Assembly: GCA_011375465.1 (NCBI GenBank)
Contig: DRZV01000089.1
Coordinates: forward strand, 1 to 31,694
DNA from: Neomoorella mulderi
Lineage (GTDB): Bacteria; Bacillota; DSM-521; Neomoorellales; Neomoorellaceae
Direction: 5' to 3'
Length of the DNA stretch: 31,694 nt
Every line of letters begins with the position of its first letter. Position 1 is the stretch's first letter. Below, piece by piece: positions 6,963 through 17,519 of the stretch. The translations under genes and the position numbers were made by a program. The notes beneath the pieces are model-generated. The model saw nothing but the letters and a program-made list of their open reading frames with translations, was not told the DNA's origin and did no database searches.

Positions 6963-7878
6963 GGGTCAGCACTGCCTGCAAGATGTGCCTATGGGTCAGG
7001 CCGTATTTCTCTAACAACTCCTGGGGCTTCCCCGATTCCCCGAAGGTATCCTTCACCCCCACCATGGCCATGGGAGTGGGGAGCTCCTGGGCCAATACCT
7101 CGGCCACGGCGCTCCCTAGCCCCCCGATGACGCTATGCTCCTCAGCGGTGACCACGGCTCCAGTGCGGGCAGCCCTGAGCACCGCCTCCCTGTCCAGGGG
7201 CTTTATGGTGCTCATGTTGACGACCAAGACCTTAAAGCCCAAGGAGTCCAGTTCCTCCGCCGCCCTCAAGGCTTCATGGACCATAAGCCCGCAAGCGATG
7301 ATGGCAGCGTCTTCTCCCTCCCTCAAGATATGGGCCCGGCCTATCTGAAAGACGTACTCTTCTTCATAGATCACCGGCACGGGCAGCCTACCCAAGCGCA
7401 GATATACCGGACCCTCATGCCGGGCGGCGGCAAAAACCGCCTGCCTGGTCTCTTCCGCATCGGCCGGCACGATCACGGTCATGTTGGGGATTACCCTCAT
7501 GAGGGTTATATCCTCCAGGGCTTGGTGGGAGGCCCCGTCTTCCCCAACGGAGAGGCCGCCATGGGTGGCGGCTATCTTGACATTAAGGGCGGGATAGGCT
7601 ATGCCGTTCCGGATCTGATCATAGGCCCTGCCGGAGGCGAAGACGGCAAAGGTGCTGGCAAAGGGTATTTTCCCGCACAGGGCCAATCCCGCCGCCGTGC
7701 CCATCAGGCTCTGTTCCGCCACCCCCATATTGAAGAAGCGATGGGGAAATTCCCGGGCGAAGTAGACGGTCATGGTGGATCGGGAAAGATCCGCGTCCAG
7801 GACCACCACCCGGGGATCCTGGTGTCCCAGCTGCACCAGTGCCCTGCCATAAGCTTCGCGGGTAGCTATCTTCTGCAT
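6937..7878 (-). CDS. Transketolase, C-terminal subunit
   Basis: A 313-residue subunit holding the pyrimidine-binding and C-terminal domains of transketolase. Recognisable segments are ATREAYGRAL, VLDADLSRST, FPHRFFNMGVAEQSLMG (the conserved glutamate that activates thiamine diphosphate is in VAEQ), ATHGGLSVGEDGASHQALED and the C-terminal VTAEEHSVIGGLGSAVAE. With the N-terminal subunit it moves two-carbon units between sugar phosphates in the non-oxidative pentose phosphate pathway. The ATG at 7878 lies one base after the stop of tktN, so translation is coupled. The last 26 bases overlap the convergent gre-like gene. Split transketolases are common in anaerobic Firmicutes and archaea. Confidence 0.95.
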   Translation of the reverse strand: MQKIATREAYGRALVQLGHQDPRVVVLDADLSRSTMTVYFAREFPHRFFNMGVAEQSLMGTAAGLALCGKIPFASTFAVFASGRAYDQIRNGIAYPALNVKIAATHGGLSVGEDGASHQALEDITLMRVIPNMTVIVPADAEETRQAVFAAARHEGPVYLRLGRLPVPVIYEEEYVFQIGRAHILREGEDAAIIACGLMVHEALRAAEELDSLGFKVLVVNMSTIKPLDREAVLRAARTGAVVTAEEHSVIGGLGSAVAEVLAQELPTPMAMVGVKDTFGESGKPQELLEKYGLTHRHILQAVLTLKRAPLGR

Positions 7879-7879
7879 T

Positions 7880-8710
7880 TTACCCCTCCTGATCCTGTAG
7901 CTCCGCCAATGCCCTTTCCACCTCTTCCGGCTTGGGGGCTTTGCCGTGCCAGTCGGGATTGTTCTCCATAAAGCTTACCCCTTTCCCCTTAATGGTGTGG
8001 GCCACTATGGCTGCAGGCTTCCCCTTAACCCTCCGGGCCCAATCCAGGGCCTCCAGGATCTGGGGGAAATCGTGGCCGTCGATGGTCCTGGCCTCCCATC
8101 CGAAGGCCCTGAATTTGTCCTCCACCGGCTCCAGGGACATGACCTGCTCGGTGGAGCCGTCTATCTGGAGGAAATTGCGGTCTACGATGGCGGTGAGATT
8201 GTCCAGCCCGTAGTGGGAGGCGGCCATGGCCGCTTCCCAAACCATGCCTTCCTGGAGCTCCCCGTCCCCTAAGAGCACGTAAATCCGATAATCCCTCTTG
8301 TCCAGACGGGCGGCCAGGGCCATCCCGTTACCCACGGCCAGCCCCTGCCCCAGGGATCCGGTGGAGACCTCCACTCCCGGCAGGTACCTGCAATGGGGAT
8401 GCCCCTGGAGGGGGCTGCCCAGCTGCCTTAAAGTCAGCAGCCACTCCTTGGGGAAGAAGCCCTTCTCCGCCAGGGCAGCGTAGAGGAGCGGGGCGGCGTG
8501 GCCCTTGGACAGGATGAATCGGTCCCTATCGGGCCAGTGGGGATTTTTAGGATCCAGCCGCATGACCCGGAAGTAGAGGGCGGTGACTATCTCCACCGCG
8601 GATAAGGACCCTCCCGGATGGCCGGAGCCCGCCTTGCCTATCATCTGGATTATGTGGCGCCTCAATTGTCTTGCTTTGGCCTCCAGTTCTCTGATGGAGT
8701 TTCCCACCAA
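7880..8710 (-). CDS. Transketolase, N-terminal (ThDP-binding) subunit
   Basis: A 276-residue subunit with the pyrophosphate-binding domain. The SGHPGGSLS loop (H31), SKGHAAPLLY (H71), HPHCRYLPGVEVSTGSLGQGL and the thiamine diphosphate motif LLGDGELQEG (GDG 148-150) ending in RNFLQIDG (N179) are all present. The start is TTG at 8710, preceded by GGAGG with good spacing. An N-terminus from here (IRELEAKARQLRRHII) matches the family. The first 49 bases lie inside the 3' end of yitT. With the downstream C-terminal subunit it forms an active transketolase. Confidence 0.95.
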   Translation of the reverse strand: MVGNSIRELEAKARQLRRHIIQMIGKAGSGHPGGSLSAVEIVTALYFRVMRLDPKNPHWPDRDRFILSKGHAAPLLYAALAEKGFFPKEWLLTLRQLGSPLQGHPHCRYLPGVEVSTGSLGQGLAVGNGMALAARLDKRDYRIYVLLGDGELQEGMVWEAAMAASHYGLDNLTAIVDRNFLQIDGSTEQVMSLEPVEDKFRAFGWEARTIDGHDFPQILEALDWARRVKGKPAAIVAHTIKGKGVSFMENNPDWHGKAPKPEEVERALAELQDQEG

Positions 8711-9591
8711 AAATTTCCCTCCTCTTTATTTTCCTCAGCAGGTTCTGGGGAGGCAATGCTCCAAGGGCGAAAACCTTCCCCCAGCACCTCATGGGTATCG
8801 CTCACGATAACGAAGGCTCGGGGGTCTATCTCCGCCACCAGGGCTTTAAGCCGGCTCAGCTCAGCCCGCTGCACCACCACCAGCAGCACCTCCCGCCTCC
8901 GGCGGGTATAAAGGCCCCGTCCCTCCAGACCCGTGACTCCCCGCTGCAATTCCCCCAGGATCCCCTGGGCTATCTCCTCCGGCCGCCGGGAGATGATGAA
9001 CACCGCCTTGGCGTAACCTCCCCCTTCCTGCACCGCATCTATGGTACGGCTGGCTATAATAAGGGAGAGCAAGGCGTAGAGGGCCAGCTCGGTGCTGAAG
9101 ACGATGCCCGCCAGGGTTATGACCACAGCGTCTATGAACAGCAGGCCCATTCCCGAAGTCAGGGGAAAATAGCGGGTGAAGATGAGGGCGGCCAGGTCCG
9201 TACCTCCGGTGCTGCCTCCACAGCGGAACACCACCCCCAACCCCAGCCCGCAGAGGAGCCCCCCGTAAATGGCGGCCAACAGGGGATCAGCGGTGGGGGG
9301 AGGTATCCGATAGCCCACCAGGTCGGTAAAGAGCGAAAGGGTTATGGTGCCGTAGAGGGATTTGATCCCGAAATCCCGGCCCATAATCTTGAACCCCGCC
9401 AGGAATAGGGGCAGATTTAAGGCCAGCATGGTGAGCCCTACGGGCCAGCCCGTCAGGTAGTGGATGACGGTGGACAGCCCGCTTATGCCCCCAGCAGCTA
9501 TCCTGTTGGGCACTTCGAAAAGGCCCAAGCCCATGGCGGTTATGAAGGCGCCCAAAGTTATGCCCGAGTAATCCGCCAGATTCCTCTTCAA
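8662..9591 (-). CDS. yitT: YitT-family (DUF161/DUF2179) membrane protein
   Basis: A 309-residue membrane protein of unknown transport role. The first ~200 residues hold five or six spans with family hallmarks (GLGLFEVPNRIAAGGISGLSTV, FRCGGSTGGTDLAA, ALYALLSLIIASRTID). The rest is the cytoplasmic DUF2179 domain (AKAVFIISRRPEEIAQGI, LEGRGLYTRRRREVLLVVV, IDPRAFVIVSDTHEVLGEGF). Most relatives end close to GEGF. Here a 35-residue acidic, tryptophan-containing tail continues into the start of tktN, which could be a real extension or a lost stop. The gene begins one base after aarF ends, so it is in the same operon. Confidence 0.88.
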   Translation of the reverse strand: MKRNLADYSGITLGAFITAMGLGLFEVPNRIAAGGISGLSTVIHYLTGWPVGLTMLALNLPLFLAGFKIMGRDFGIKSLYGTITLSLFTDLVGYRIPPPTADPLLAAIYGGLLCGLGLGVVFRCGGSTGGTDLAALIFTRYFPLTSGMGLLFIDAVVITLAGIVFSTELALYALLSLIIASRTIDAVQEGGGYAKAVFIISRRPEEIAQGILGELQRGVTGLEGRGLYTRRRREVLLVVVQRAELSRLKALVAEIDPRAFVIVSDTHEVLGEGFRPWSIASPEPAEENKEEGNFWWETPSENWRPKQDN

Positions 9592-9592
9592 T

Positions 9593-11212
9593 CTAACCCC
9601 TGCCTCCCCGCCACATGGAAAAGAGGAGCCAGAAAAAGATTAGAGTGGCCATGAAAAAACCCACCTCTAGAAGGGGCAGACGAAAAAAGAGGCGGTCCCC
9701 CGGCGTGCCCAGGGCAGAGCTCATTATGAGGCTGCCCATCAGGATGCTGAAGGCTAAAAGGACAATGCTGATGGTCAGCTTATTCACCGTCCGATCCAGT
9801 TGATCTATGAAGGCCCGGAGGTTGGCCATCTCCATCTTGAAGGTTACTTGTTCCCGGTTCAGTTGGAACAGGAGCCGGTGGAGCTCCTTTGGGAGCCCCC
9901 GTAATAGCTTCCACCCCTCCTTCACCTCGCCTTTGAACCGCCTCCACAGGCGGGAGGGGCGATAGCGGGCCCGTAACAATTCAGCCACGTAGGGTTCGGC
10001 CAATTGGGCCAACTTTATAGAAGGGTCCAGTTCCCTCACCACCCCCTCCAAAGTGATGGGGGCTTTAGCCAGCATGGTGAATTCAGAGGGGACCCTTATT
10101 TTATGCCGGAAGGCCACTTCCAGTATTTCCTGGAGGGACTGCCCCAGGCTCACCTCCTCCAGGGTTTTATGATAGTACTTATCCTTCAGCTTTTCTATAT
10201 CCCTCTTCAGCCCCTCCCAATCGGTCTGCTTGGAAACAACCCCCATGGCCGATATGGCCTCTATTATCTCCTCCACCTGCCGGCTCACTATACCCACAAT
10301 GAGATTGGTCAGCTGTTCCCGTCTCTCTTCCGACAACTCCCCCATCTGGCCGAAATCCATGAATACCAAGACTTCCCCCGGCAGGACCGCCAGATTGCCA
10401 GGATGGGGGTCTGCATGGAAAAAACTGTGGATCAACACCTGTTGATAAAAAGAACGGGCCAGATGGTCAGTCACCCGCCTTAGATCCACGGGGGGCTCCT
10501 CCATCTGGGCCAGATCCTTGAGCTTCCAGGCCTCTACGTATTCCACCGTCAGCACCCGGGAAGTGGTGTAAACCCAATAGATTCTGGGAACGTAGACTTG
10601 AGGGTTATCCCTCAAGATATGCTTCAAGCGCTCCCCATTGCGCCCCTCCTGGGTGTAATCCAGCTCCTGTTCCAAAGTGCGGGAGAGCTCTTCCACTATG
10701 CCCAGGAAATCATAAATTTCCCCATAAACGGTGTGGCGTTGGGCCAATCTGGCCAGGTCGTAGAGTATTTCCAGATCCACCTGGATCTCTTCCTTGATCC
10801 CCGGCCTCTGAACCTTTACTATGACCTTCTCCCCTTCGGAGAGCACTGCCCTGTGCACCTGGCCGATGGAAGCGGCGGCTAAGGGTTGGGGATCGAAGGC
10901 AGCGAAGAGCTCCTCCACAGGCACCCCCAGCTCCTCCTGGATTATAGCCCTTACCTGAGAGAAGGGGAAAGGGGGGACTCGATCCTGGAGTTGGGCCAGC
11001 TGCAGGATGATCTCGGGAGGAAGGAGGTCAGAACGGGTGCTCAAAAGCTGCCCCAGCTTGACGAAGGTGGGGCCCAGCTCTTCTAAAGCCAGCCGCAACC
11101 TTTCCCCTGGGGAAAGGGGGGCTATCTTCCTGGAAGCCCTTCTCACCAACCCTCCCAAGCCCAATTGTTCCAGGATAAAACCGAAACCATGGCGGGCCAG
11201 GACATTTATCAC
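9593..11212 (-). CDS. AarF/UbiB/ABC1 atypical kinase-like membrane protein
   Basis: A 539-residue UbiB-family protein, an ancient atypical kinase/ATPase linked to isoprenoid lipid metabolism. Visible motifs are the family KxGQ (PTFVKLGQLLSTRSDLLP, residues 52-55), the alanine-rich nucleotide loop LAAASIGQVH (111-120), IVKVQRPGIK, the catalytic-loop equivalent FFHADPHPGNLAV and the metal-binding MDFGQMG. Two hydrophobic spans end the protein. GTG at 11212 is the first start in this frame and has only a weak site. The codons before it (NFPRYRQ) also look like family sequence. ATG at 11255, with GGAGG, is in another frame; removing one base from the run at 11224-11228 would join them as MSLRQRAQFPRYRQVINV. 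Confidence 0.9.
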   Translation of the reverse strand: MINVLARHGFGFILEQLGLGGLVRRASRKIAPLSPGERLRLALEELGPTFVKLGQLLSTRSDLLPPEIILQLAQLQDRVPPFPFSQVRAIIQEELGVPVEELFAAFDPQPLAAASIGQVHRAVLSEGEKVIVKVQRPGIKEEIQVDLEILYDLARLAQRHTVYGEIYDFLGIVEELSRTLEQELDYTQEGRNGERLKHILRDNPQVYVPRIYWVYTTSRVLTVEYVEAWKLKDLAQMEEPPVDLRRVTDHLARSFYQQVLIHSFFHADPHPGNLAVLPGEVLVFMDFGQMGELSEERREQLTNLIVGIVSRQVEEIIEAISAMGVVSKQTDWEGLKRDIEKLKDKYYHKTLEEVSLGQSLQEILEVAFRHKIRVPSEFTMLAKAPITLEGVVRELDPSIKLAQLAEPYVAELLRARYRPSRLWRRFKGEVKEGWKLLRGLPKELHRLLFQLNREQVTFKMEMANLRAFIDQLDRTVNKLTISIVLLAFSILMGSLIMSSALGTPGDRLFFRLPLLEVGFFMATLIFFWLLFSMWRGGRG

Positions 11213-11269
11213 CTGTCGGTAGCGGGGGAAATTGAGCTCGCTGCCTTAAGGACATGCTGTTCCTCCATT

Positions 11270-11298
11270 AAAAAAGAAGCCCGGCAAGCCGGGCTTTT
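11270..11298 (-). terminator. Intrinsic terminator between the winged-helix gene and aarF
   Basis: On the minus strand the stem AAGCCCGG/CCGGGCTT with a CTTG loop (11296-11277) is followed by six Ts (11275-11270). It overlaps the stop codon of the winged-helix gene. The GGAGG and ATG of aarF begin within a few bases of the T-run, leaving no room for a separate promoter. Confidence 0.8.
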
Positions 11299-11950
11299 AA
11301 GAAACCCGTTCCAAGACTTCCAGGAAAAAATCGTGGAGCAGGCGGTGTTCCTCTCCTGAAAGCCTCTCCAGATTATCCTGCAGACGCTGCACATGGGAAA
11401 AAAGGGGGGTAAGGGCTATCCCCTGGGGTCCCATCTGGGCAGCCAACCCCAGACCAGTCCCCGTAACCAGAAAGAGCTTTTTTTCCGGGCAGGATCCCCT
11501 TATAATGGCCCTCTTGATTTTTTCCAGGACCTCCTGACCTAAAGAGCGCAGGAAGGTCAAAAGGGCCAGAAGGGCATAGGCGCTGCCCAACAAGGGGTCT
11601 TTGGGCATCTCTTTCAGGAGATCGGCCAGGGCCCGATCGGGATCCTGGGAAAAGAGGTTGGCCACTTGGGCCAGGAGGCCCTCCTTCACCCTTTTCCAGC
11701 GGGAGAGGGGACCCATCTCGCGGGGGGAATCCACCGGCAGAAAGAGGACCTGGGAGCGGCCTACCCCTCCCTTTAAGGAATATTCCCGCCGCACAAACCC
11801 CTTCCTTTCCAGCTCAGAGAGGACGTCATAGGCCGTCCACTTGCTTACCCCCATTTCCTGGGCCAGATCTATATAATGGACAGGATGCCCCGTCTTCTGG
11901 AATATATCTCTTACTTTATTTAAAAATTCCACTTGCCTTTTGGTGAGCAA
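11297..11950 (-). CDS. Winged-helix DNA-binding regulator of unknown ligand
   Basis: A 217-residue protein. The first ~70 residues form a winged helix: LTKRQVEFLNKVRDIFQKTGHPVHYIDLAQEMG, recognition helix VSKWTAYDVLSELERKGFV and a wing containing YSLKGGVGRSQVLF, similar to the LexA or MarR class. The remaining ~145 residues are helical with a hydrophobic patch (GSAYALLALLTFLRSLG) and a glycine-rich segment (LFLVTGTGLGLAAQMG) that may bind a ligand; I do not recognise this part. The start is TTG at 11950 with GGAGGT nine bases upstream. The gene has its own promoter with a palindrome at the expected start site, which suggests autoregulation. It lies downstream of a radical SAM gene and upstream of aarF. 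Confidence 0.72.
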   Translation of the reverse strand: MLTKRQVEFLNKVRDIFQKTGHPVHYIDLAQEMGVSKWTAYDVLSELERKGFVRREYSLKGGVGRSQVLFLPVDSPREMGPLSRWKRVKEGLLAQVANLFSQDPDRALADLLKEMPKDPLLGSAYALLALLTFLRSLGQEVLEKIKRAIIRGSCPEKKLFLVTGTGLGLAAQMGPQGIALTPLFSHVQRLQDNLERLSGEEHRLLHDFFLEVLERVS

Positions 11951-11980
11951 TTGCCCCTTACCTCCGGAATGCCTTTAAAA

Positions 11981-12023
11981 AATTATCATAATTAAGCATA
12001 CTCCCTCAAGGGCTGGCTGTCAA
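11981..12023 (-). promoter_or_regulatory. Promoter and palindromic operator of the winged-helix gene
   Basis: On the minus strand TTGACA (12023-12018), 17 bases, then TATGCT (12000-11995). The -35 lies inside the last codons of the radical SAM gene. Immediately downstream is a perfect palindrome, AATTAT-C-ATAATT (11981-11993), covering the expected start of transcription. Confidence 0.6.
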
Positions 12024-13394
12024 TTCTTCAGCCCTTTTCTTGCTCTGGATCTCTTCCCAGAGTCGGTCGGCCACCTGGGCCCATCTGGCGGAATGCTGGT
12101 CCAGATATTGGGCCAGGGGCCCTTCCAGAATGGTCTCCGCCCCTGGATGGGTGGGCCTGGCTCCCGTCACAGCCACTATCTCCCTCAGGGCTTGGGGCAC
12201 GTCTATGATGGGGCAGGGGCGGAGCAGGTTCTCGCAGAAAGGCTGGCGTTCCTGGTAGGCCTTCATGAGGGGCGACTGCAACACCTCCATCAAGCTCTTC
12301 TCCTTTATGTTGTCCAGGGTGAAGTGGGCAAAGGCGCAGGGTTCCACATCGCCGCTGGCGGTTATATGGAAGTAGCGGCGACCTCCGGCTATACAACCCA
12401 GGGTGAGCTGGCCGTCGTTCCAGAAATCAGCCCACATGAGGGGCTTATGGGTGCGGATGTAGTTGACCCTCTCCACCAGATAGGCCCTCTGCTCCGGGGT
12501 AACCATGAGCTCCGGCTGGGGTTGGCGTCCGATGGGGATATAATGGAAACTCCATACATAGAGCACCCCTTTTTGGATCAAAAAGTCCACAAACTCTTCG
12601 CTGGTAACTTCCTCCACGTTGTGGCGGGTAATGGTGAGGGAGGCTCCGAAGGCCAAACCCCGCTCCCTCATCAGATCCATAGCCCGCATTACCTTGTCGA
12701 AGACTCCTGGACCCCTGCGGGCATCGGTGGCTTCCCTCCAGCCCTCCAGGCTTATGGCCGGAGAGAGGTTGCCCACCTCCAAGAGCTGGTCGGCCATCTT
12801 CTCGTCTATGAGGGTGCCGTTGGTGTAGACCATGAAGGCCATATCCGGATGGCGGGCTGCCATCTCCACCAGGTGGGGCCAGCAGAAGGGTTCCCCTCCC
12901 GACAAAACCAGCCAGTAAATCCCCACCTCTTTGGCTTCCCGGCAGAGCCGATCCACCAGTTCCAAGTCCAGGCTGTGATGCTTCTCATACTCCCCTGCCC
13001 AGCAACCCTGGCAGCGGAGGTTGCAAGCGCTGGTGGGATCTAAAAGGAAAAAGTTGGGTATATGTACCCCCGTTTCCTTGGCCACCTGCTGCTGTTTGGG
13101 TATGCCCAGCAACATGGCGTGGACGAACCAGTTGAAAATAAGCCTCTGCTTCACATTGGGATGGAGATCAAAGAGGCGATGCACATAAGCCCGGATGCTG
13201 GGGTTCTGCCGGTAGGCCTCCAACACCTGCTGGATCTGGCGCTTATGTCCTTCCTGGCGGGCCAACAGGCGGGCCACCTGCAAAAGCTTGGGGAAGTTCT
13301 CCTCAGGATTGCGATCCATGTAGTTCAGAGCTTCCCGCAAAACCTGCTCCACCACATAGTTTTTAGCCCAATCGAGATGGGCCCTTATGGCCAT
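12006..13394 (-). CDS. Radical SAM protein with SPASM-like C-terminus
   Basis: A 462-residue radical SAM enzyme. After a helical N-terminal extension of about 110 residues (including PEENFPKLLQVARLLARQEG), the cluster motif CNLRCQGC (C124, C128, C131) binds the SAM-cleaving [4Fe-4S] centre. LSGGEPF (164-170), VYTNGTLID and ISLEGWREATDARRG complete the half-barrel pattern. The C-terminal part has several cysteines (LGCIAGGRRYFHITASGDVEPCAFAHF, QPFCENLLRPCPIID), as in SPASM domains that bind extra clusters. The substrate is unknown. ATG at 13394 is chosen because GGGAGGGACAGG precedes it; residues encoded upstream are unlike any domain. The gene sits alone behind its own promoter, followed by the winged-helix gene. 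Confidence 0.85.
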   Translation of the reverse strand: MAIRAHLDWAKNYVVEQVLREALNYMDRNPEENFPKLLQVARLLARQEGHKRQIQQVLEAYRQNPSIRAYVHRLFDLHPNVKQRLIFNWFVHAMLLGIPKQQQVAKETGVHIPNFFLLDPTSACNLRCQGCWAGEYEKHHSLDLELVDRLCREAKEVGIYWLVLSGGEPFCWPHLVEMAARHPDMAFMVYTNGTLIDEKMADQLLEVGNLSPAISLEGWREATDARRGPGVFDKVMRAMDLMRERGLAFGASLTITRHNVEEVTSEEFVDFLIQKGVLYVWSFHYIPIGRQPQPELMVTPEQRAYLVERVNYIRTHKPLMWADFWNDGQLTLGCIAGGRRYFHITASGDVEPCAFAHFTLDNIKEKSLMEVLQSPLMKAYQERQPFCENLLRPCPIIDVPQALREIVAVTGARPTHPGAETILEGPLAQYLDQHSARWAQVADRLWEEIQSKKRAEELTASP

Positions 13395-13455
13395 AGCCTG
13401 TCCCTCCCTTTCCCTTTTGGTCGTATTATACCCAAAAAACCAAAATTCTAAATTC

Positions 13456-13484
13456 ATTATAGGTAAAGCTTGGTTAGAGATCAA
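13456..13484 (-). promoter_or_regulatory. Promoter of the radical SAM gene
   Basis: On the minus strand TTGATC (13484-13479), 17 bases, then TATAAT (13461-13456). A second TATAAT at 13430-13425 has no good -35. The leader to the ATG at 13394 would be about 55 bases. Confidence 0.6.
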
Positions 13485-13490
13485 GGGATT

Positions 13491-13527
13491 AAAAAATCAA
13501 AAGGGTCCGGTTATAATCCAGACCCTT
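13491..13527 (-). terminator. Intrinsic terminator of secA-prfB
   Basis: On the minus strand AAGGGTC (13527-13521) pairs with GACCCTT (13507-13501), with an inner GG/CC pair, followed by TTGATTTTTT (13500-13491). The stem contains the prfB stop codon (13513-13511), so termination begins inside the gene's end. Confidence 0.75.
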
Positions 13528-14648
13528 GGCTTTTAGCCGCTTTTTCTCCAGGCGCCTTCTTCTGCCTCAAATAAGCCTGTATAAAGGGATCTATCTGGCC
13601 GTCCATCACCCTCTGGGCGTCGTGAATTTCCAACCCGGTGCGGTGATCTTTTACCAAGGTATAGGGGTGAAAGACATAGGATCGAATCTGGCTGCCCCAG
13701 GCTATCTCCCTCTGTTGCCCCCGCAACCGCTGTAGCTCCCTCTCCTGCTCTTCCCGTTTGAGGGCAGCCAGCTTGGCCTGGAGGATTTTCATGGCCGCCT
13801 GCCGGTTGGCATACTGGGAGCGCTCGCTTTGGCAGGTGACCACAATGCCTGTGGGCAGATGGGTTATGCGTACGGCGGAATCGGTCTTGTTGACGTACTG
13901 CCCTCCAGCCCCCTGGGCTCTGAAAGTATCTATCTTTAAGTCGCTGGGATTTATCTCCACCTCCTCTTCAAAGGGCACCTCCGGTATCACGTCCACCGAG
14001 GCAAAGGAGGTGTGGCGCCTGCCAGCGGTATCGAAGGGGGAAATGCGCACCAGCCGATGTACCCCCTTTTCCGCCTTTAAATAGCCGTAGGCGTTCTTTC
14101 CTTTGACCAGGATGGTGGCGCTCTTTATCCCTGCCTCCTCCCCCGCCAGATAATCCAGCAGCTCCACTTGATAGCCCTTTTCTTCCGCCCAACGGGTATA
14201 CATGCGCAGGAGCATGGCTGCCCAGTCCTGGGCTTCCGTTCCCCCTGCACCGGCATGGAGGGTTAAAATGGCGTTACAGCCATCATAGGGTTCATCCAGA
14301 AGGGTGGCCAGCAGCTCCTCTTCCAAGGCTTTATCCAGCCGGTTCAGTTCCCGGGCCAGCTCCCCCTCCAGGGACTCCTCCCCCTCCCTTTGGGCCAGGT
14401 CCAGGAGCTCCTCCAGATCTTTAAGGGTTTTTTCCATCTGGAGGAAGGCCTCCACCTTATCCCTTATCCAGTTCAGGCGCCGGCCCAGGGCTTCAGCTTT
14501 GGACCTGTCCTCCCAGAGGGAAGGCTTCAGCATCTCCTGTTCCAGCCTATCCCTTTCTTTGAGGAGCCCCTCCAGGTCAAAGGGAAACCCTCAATTCTTC
14601 CAGTTTTTCCTTTACGCTTTGCATTCGGCTCTTTAGGTCTGCCAGCAT
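13511..14648 (-). CDS. prfB: Peptide chain release factor 2, with programmed +1 frameshift
   Basis: RF2 releases finished proteins at UGA and UAA codons. The gene is read in two frames. Codons 1-23 run from ATG at 14648 to CTT at 14582-14580, then an in-frame TGA at 14579-14577 followed by C. Slipping one base forward continues as GAC CTG GAG to the stop at 13511, giving about 378 residues. The classical signal is intact: AGG GTT TCC CTT TGA C, with the internal Shine-Dalgarno-like AGGG at the canonical distance. Signature motifs are GGQ in RAQGAGGQYVNKTDSAVR and the RF2 recognition triplet SPF in RISPFDTAGRRHTS. It starts 14 bases after secA. The C-terminal tail (APGEKAAKSQGSGL) is slightly longer than usual. 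Confidence 0.95.
14577..14591 (-). promoter_or_regulatory. RF2 autoregulatory frameshift site
   Basis: AGG-GTT-TCC-CTT-TGA-C: slippery CUU, UGA stop, and an AGGG Shine-Dalgarno-like element upstream. When RF2 is scarce the ribosome pauses at UGA and shifts +1, raising RF2 synthesis. This is established for RF2 genes and is seen here in canonical form. Confidence 0.93.
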
Positions 14649-14662
14649 CTTTTCACCCCCGT

Positions 14663-17350
<2,688 letters not shown>

Positions 17351-17371
17351 TCATTTACCACCTCAATATGG

Positions 17372-17391
17372 GAGGAGCCCTCAGGCTCCTC
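17372..17391 (-). other. Hairpin in the secA leader
   Basis: GAGGAGCC and GGCTCCTC form an 8-bp stem with a 4-base loop, between the secA promoter and its ribosome binding site. There is no T-run, so it is not a terminator. It may influence translation or RNA stability. Confidence 0.45.
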
Positions 17392-17412
17392 TTGAAGATG
17401 ACTTTCATTTAG

Positions 17413-17441
17413 ATTTTAACACGAAAAGCTTTGGGAAACAA
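17413..17441 (-). promoter_or_regulatory. Promoter of secA
   Basis: On the minus strand TTGTTT (17441-17436), 17 bases, then TAAAAT (17418-17413). The leader to the secA ATG would be about 55 bases. The rest of 17392-17519 shows no gene. Confidence 0.55.
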
Positions 17442-17519
17442 TTTTTAAATTGTAAAAGAACGGCTGCCATAATTGAAGGCCCGCAATACCGCCTGCACCG
17501 CTGCTATCCGATCATCTCC

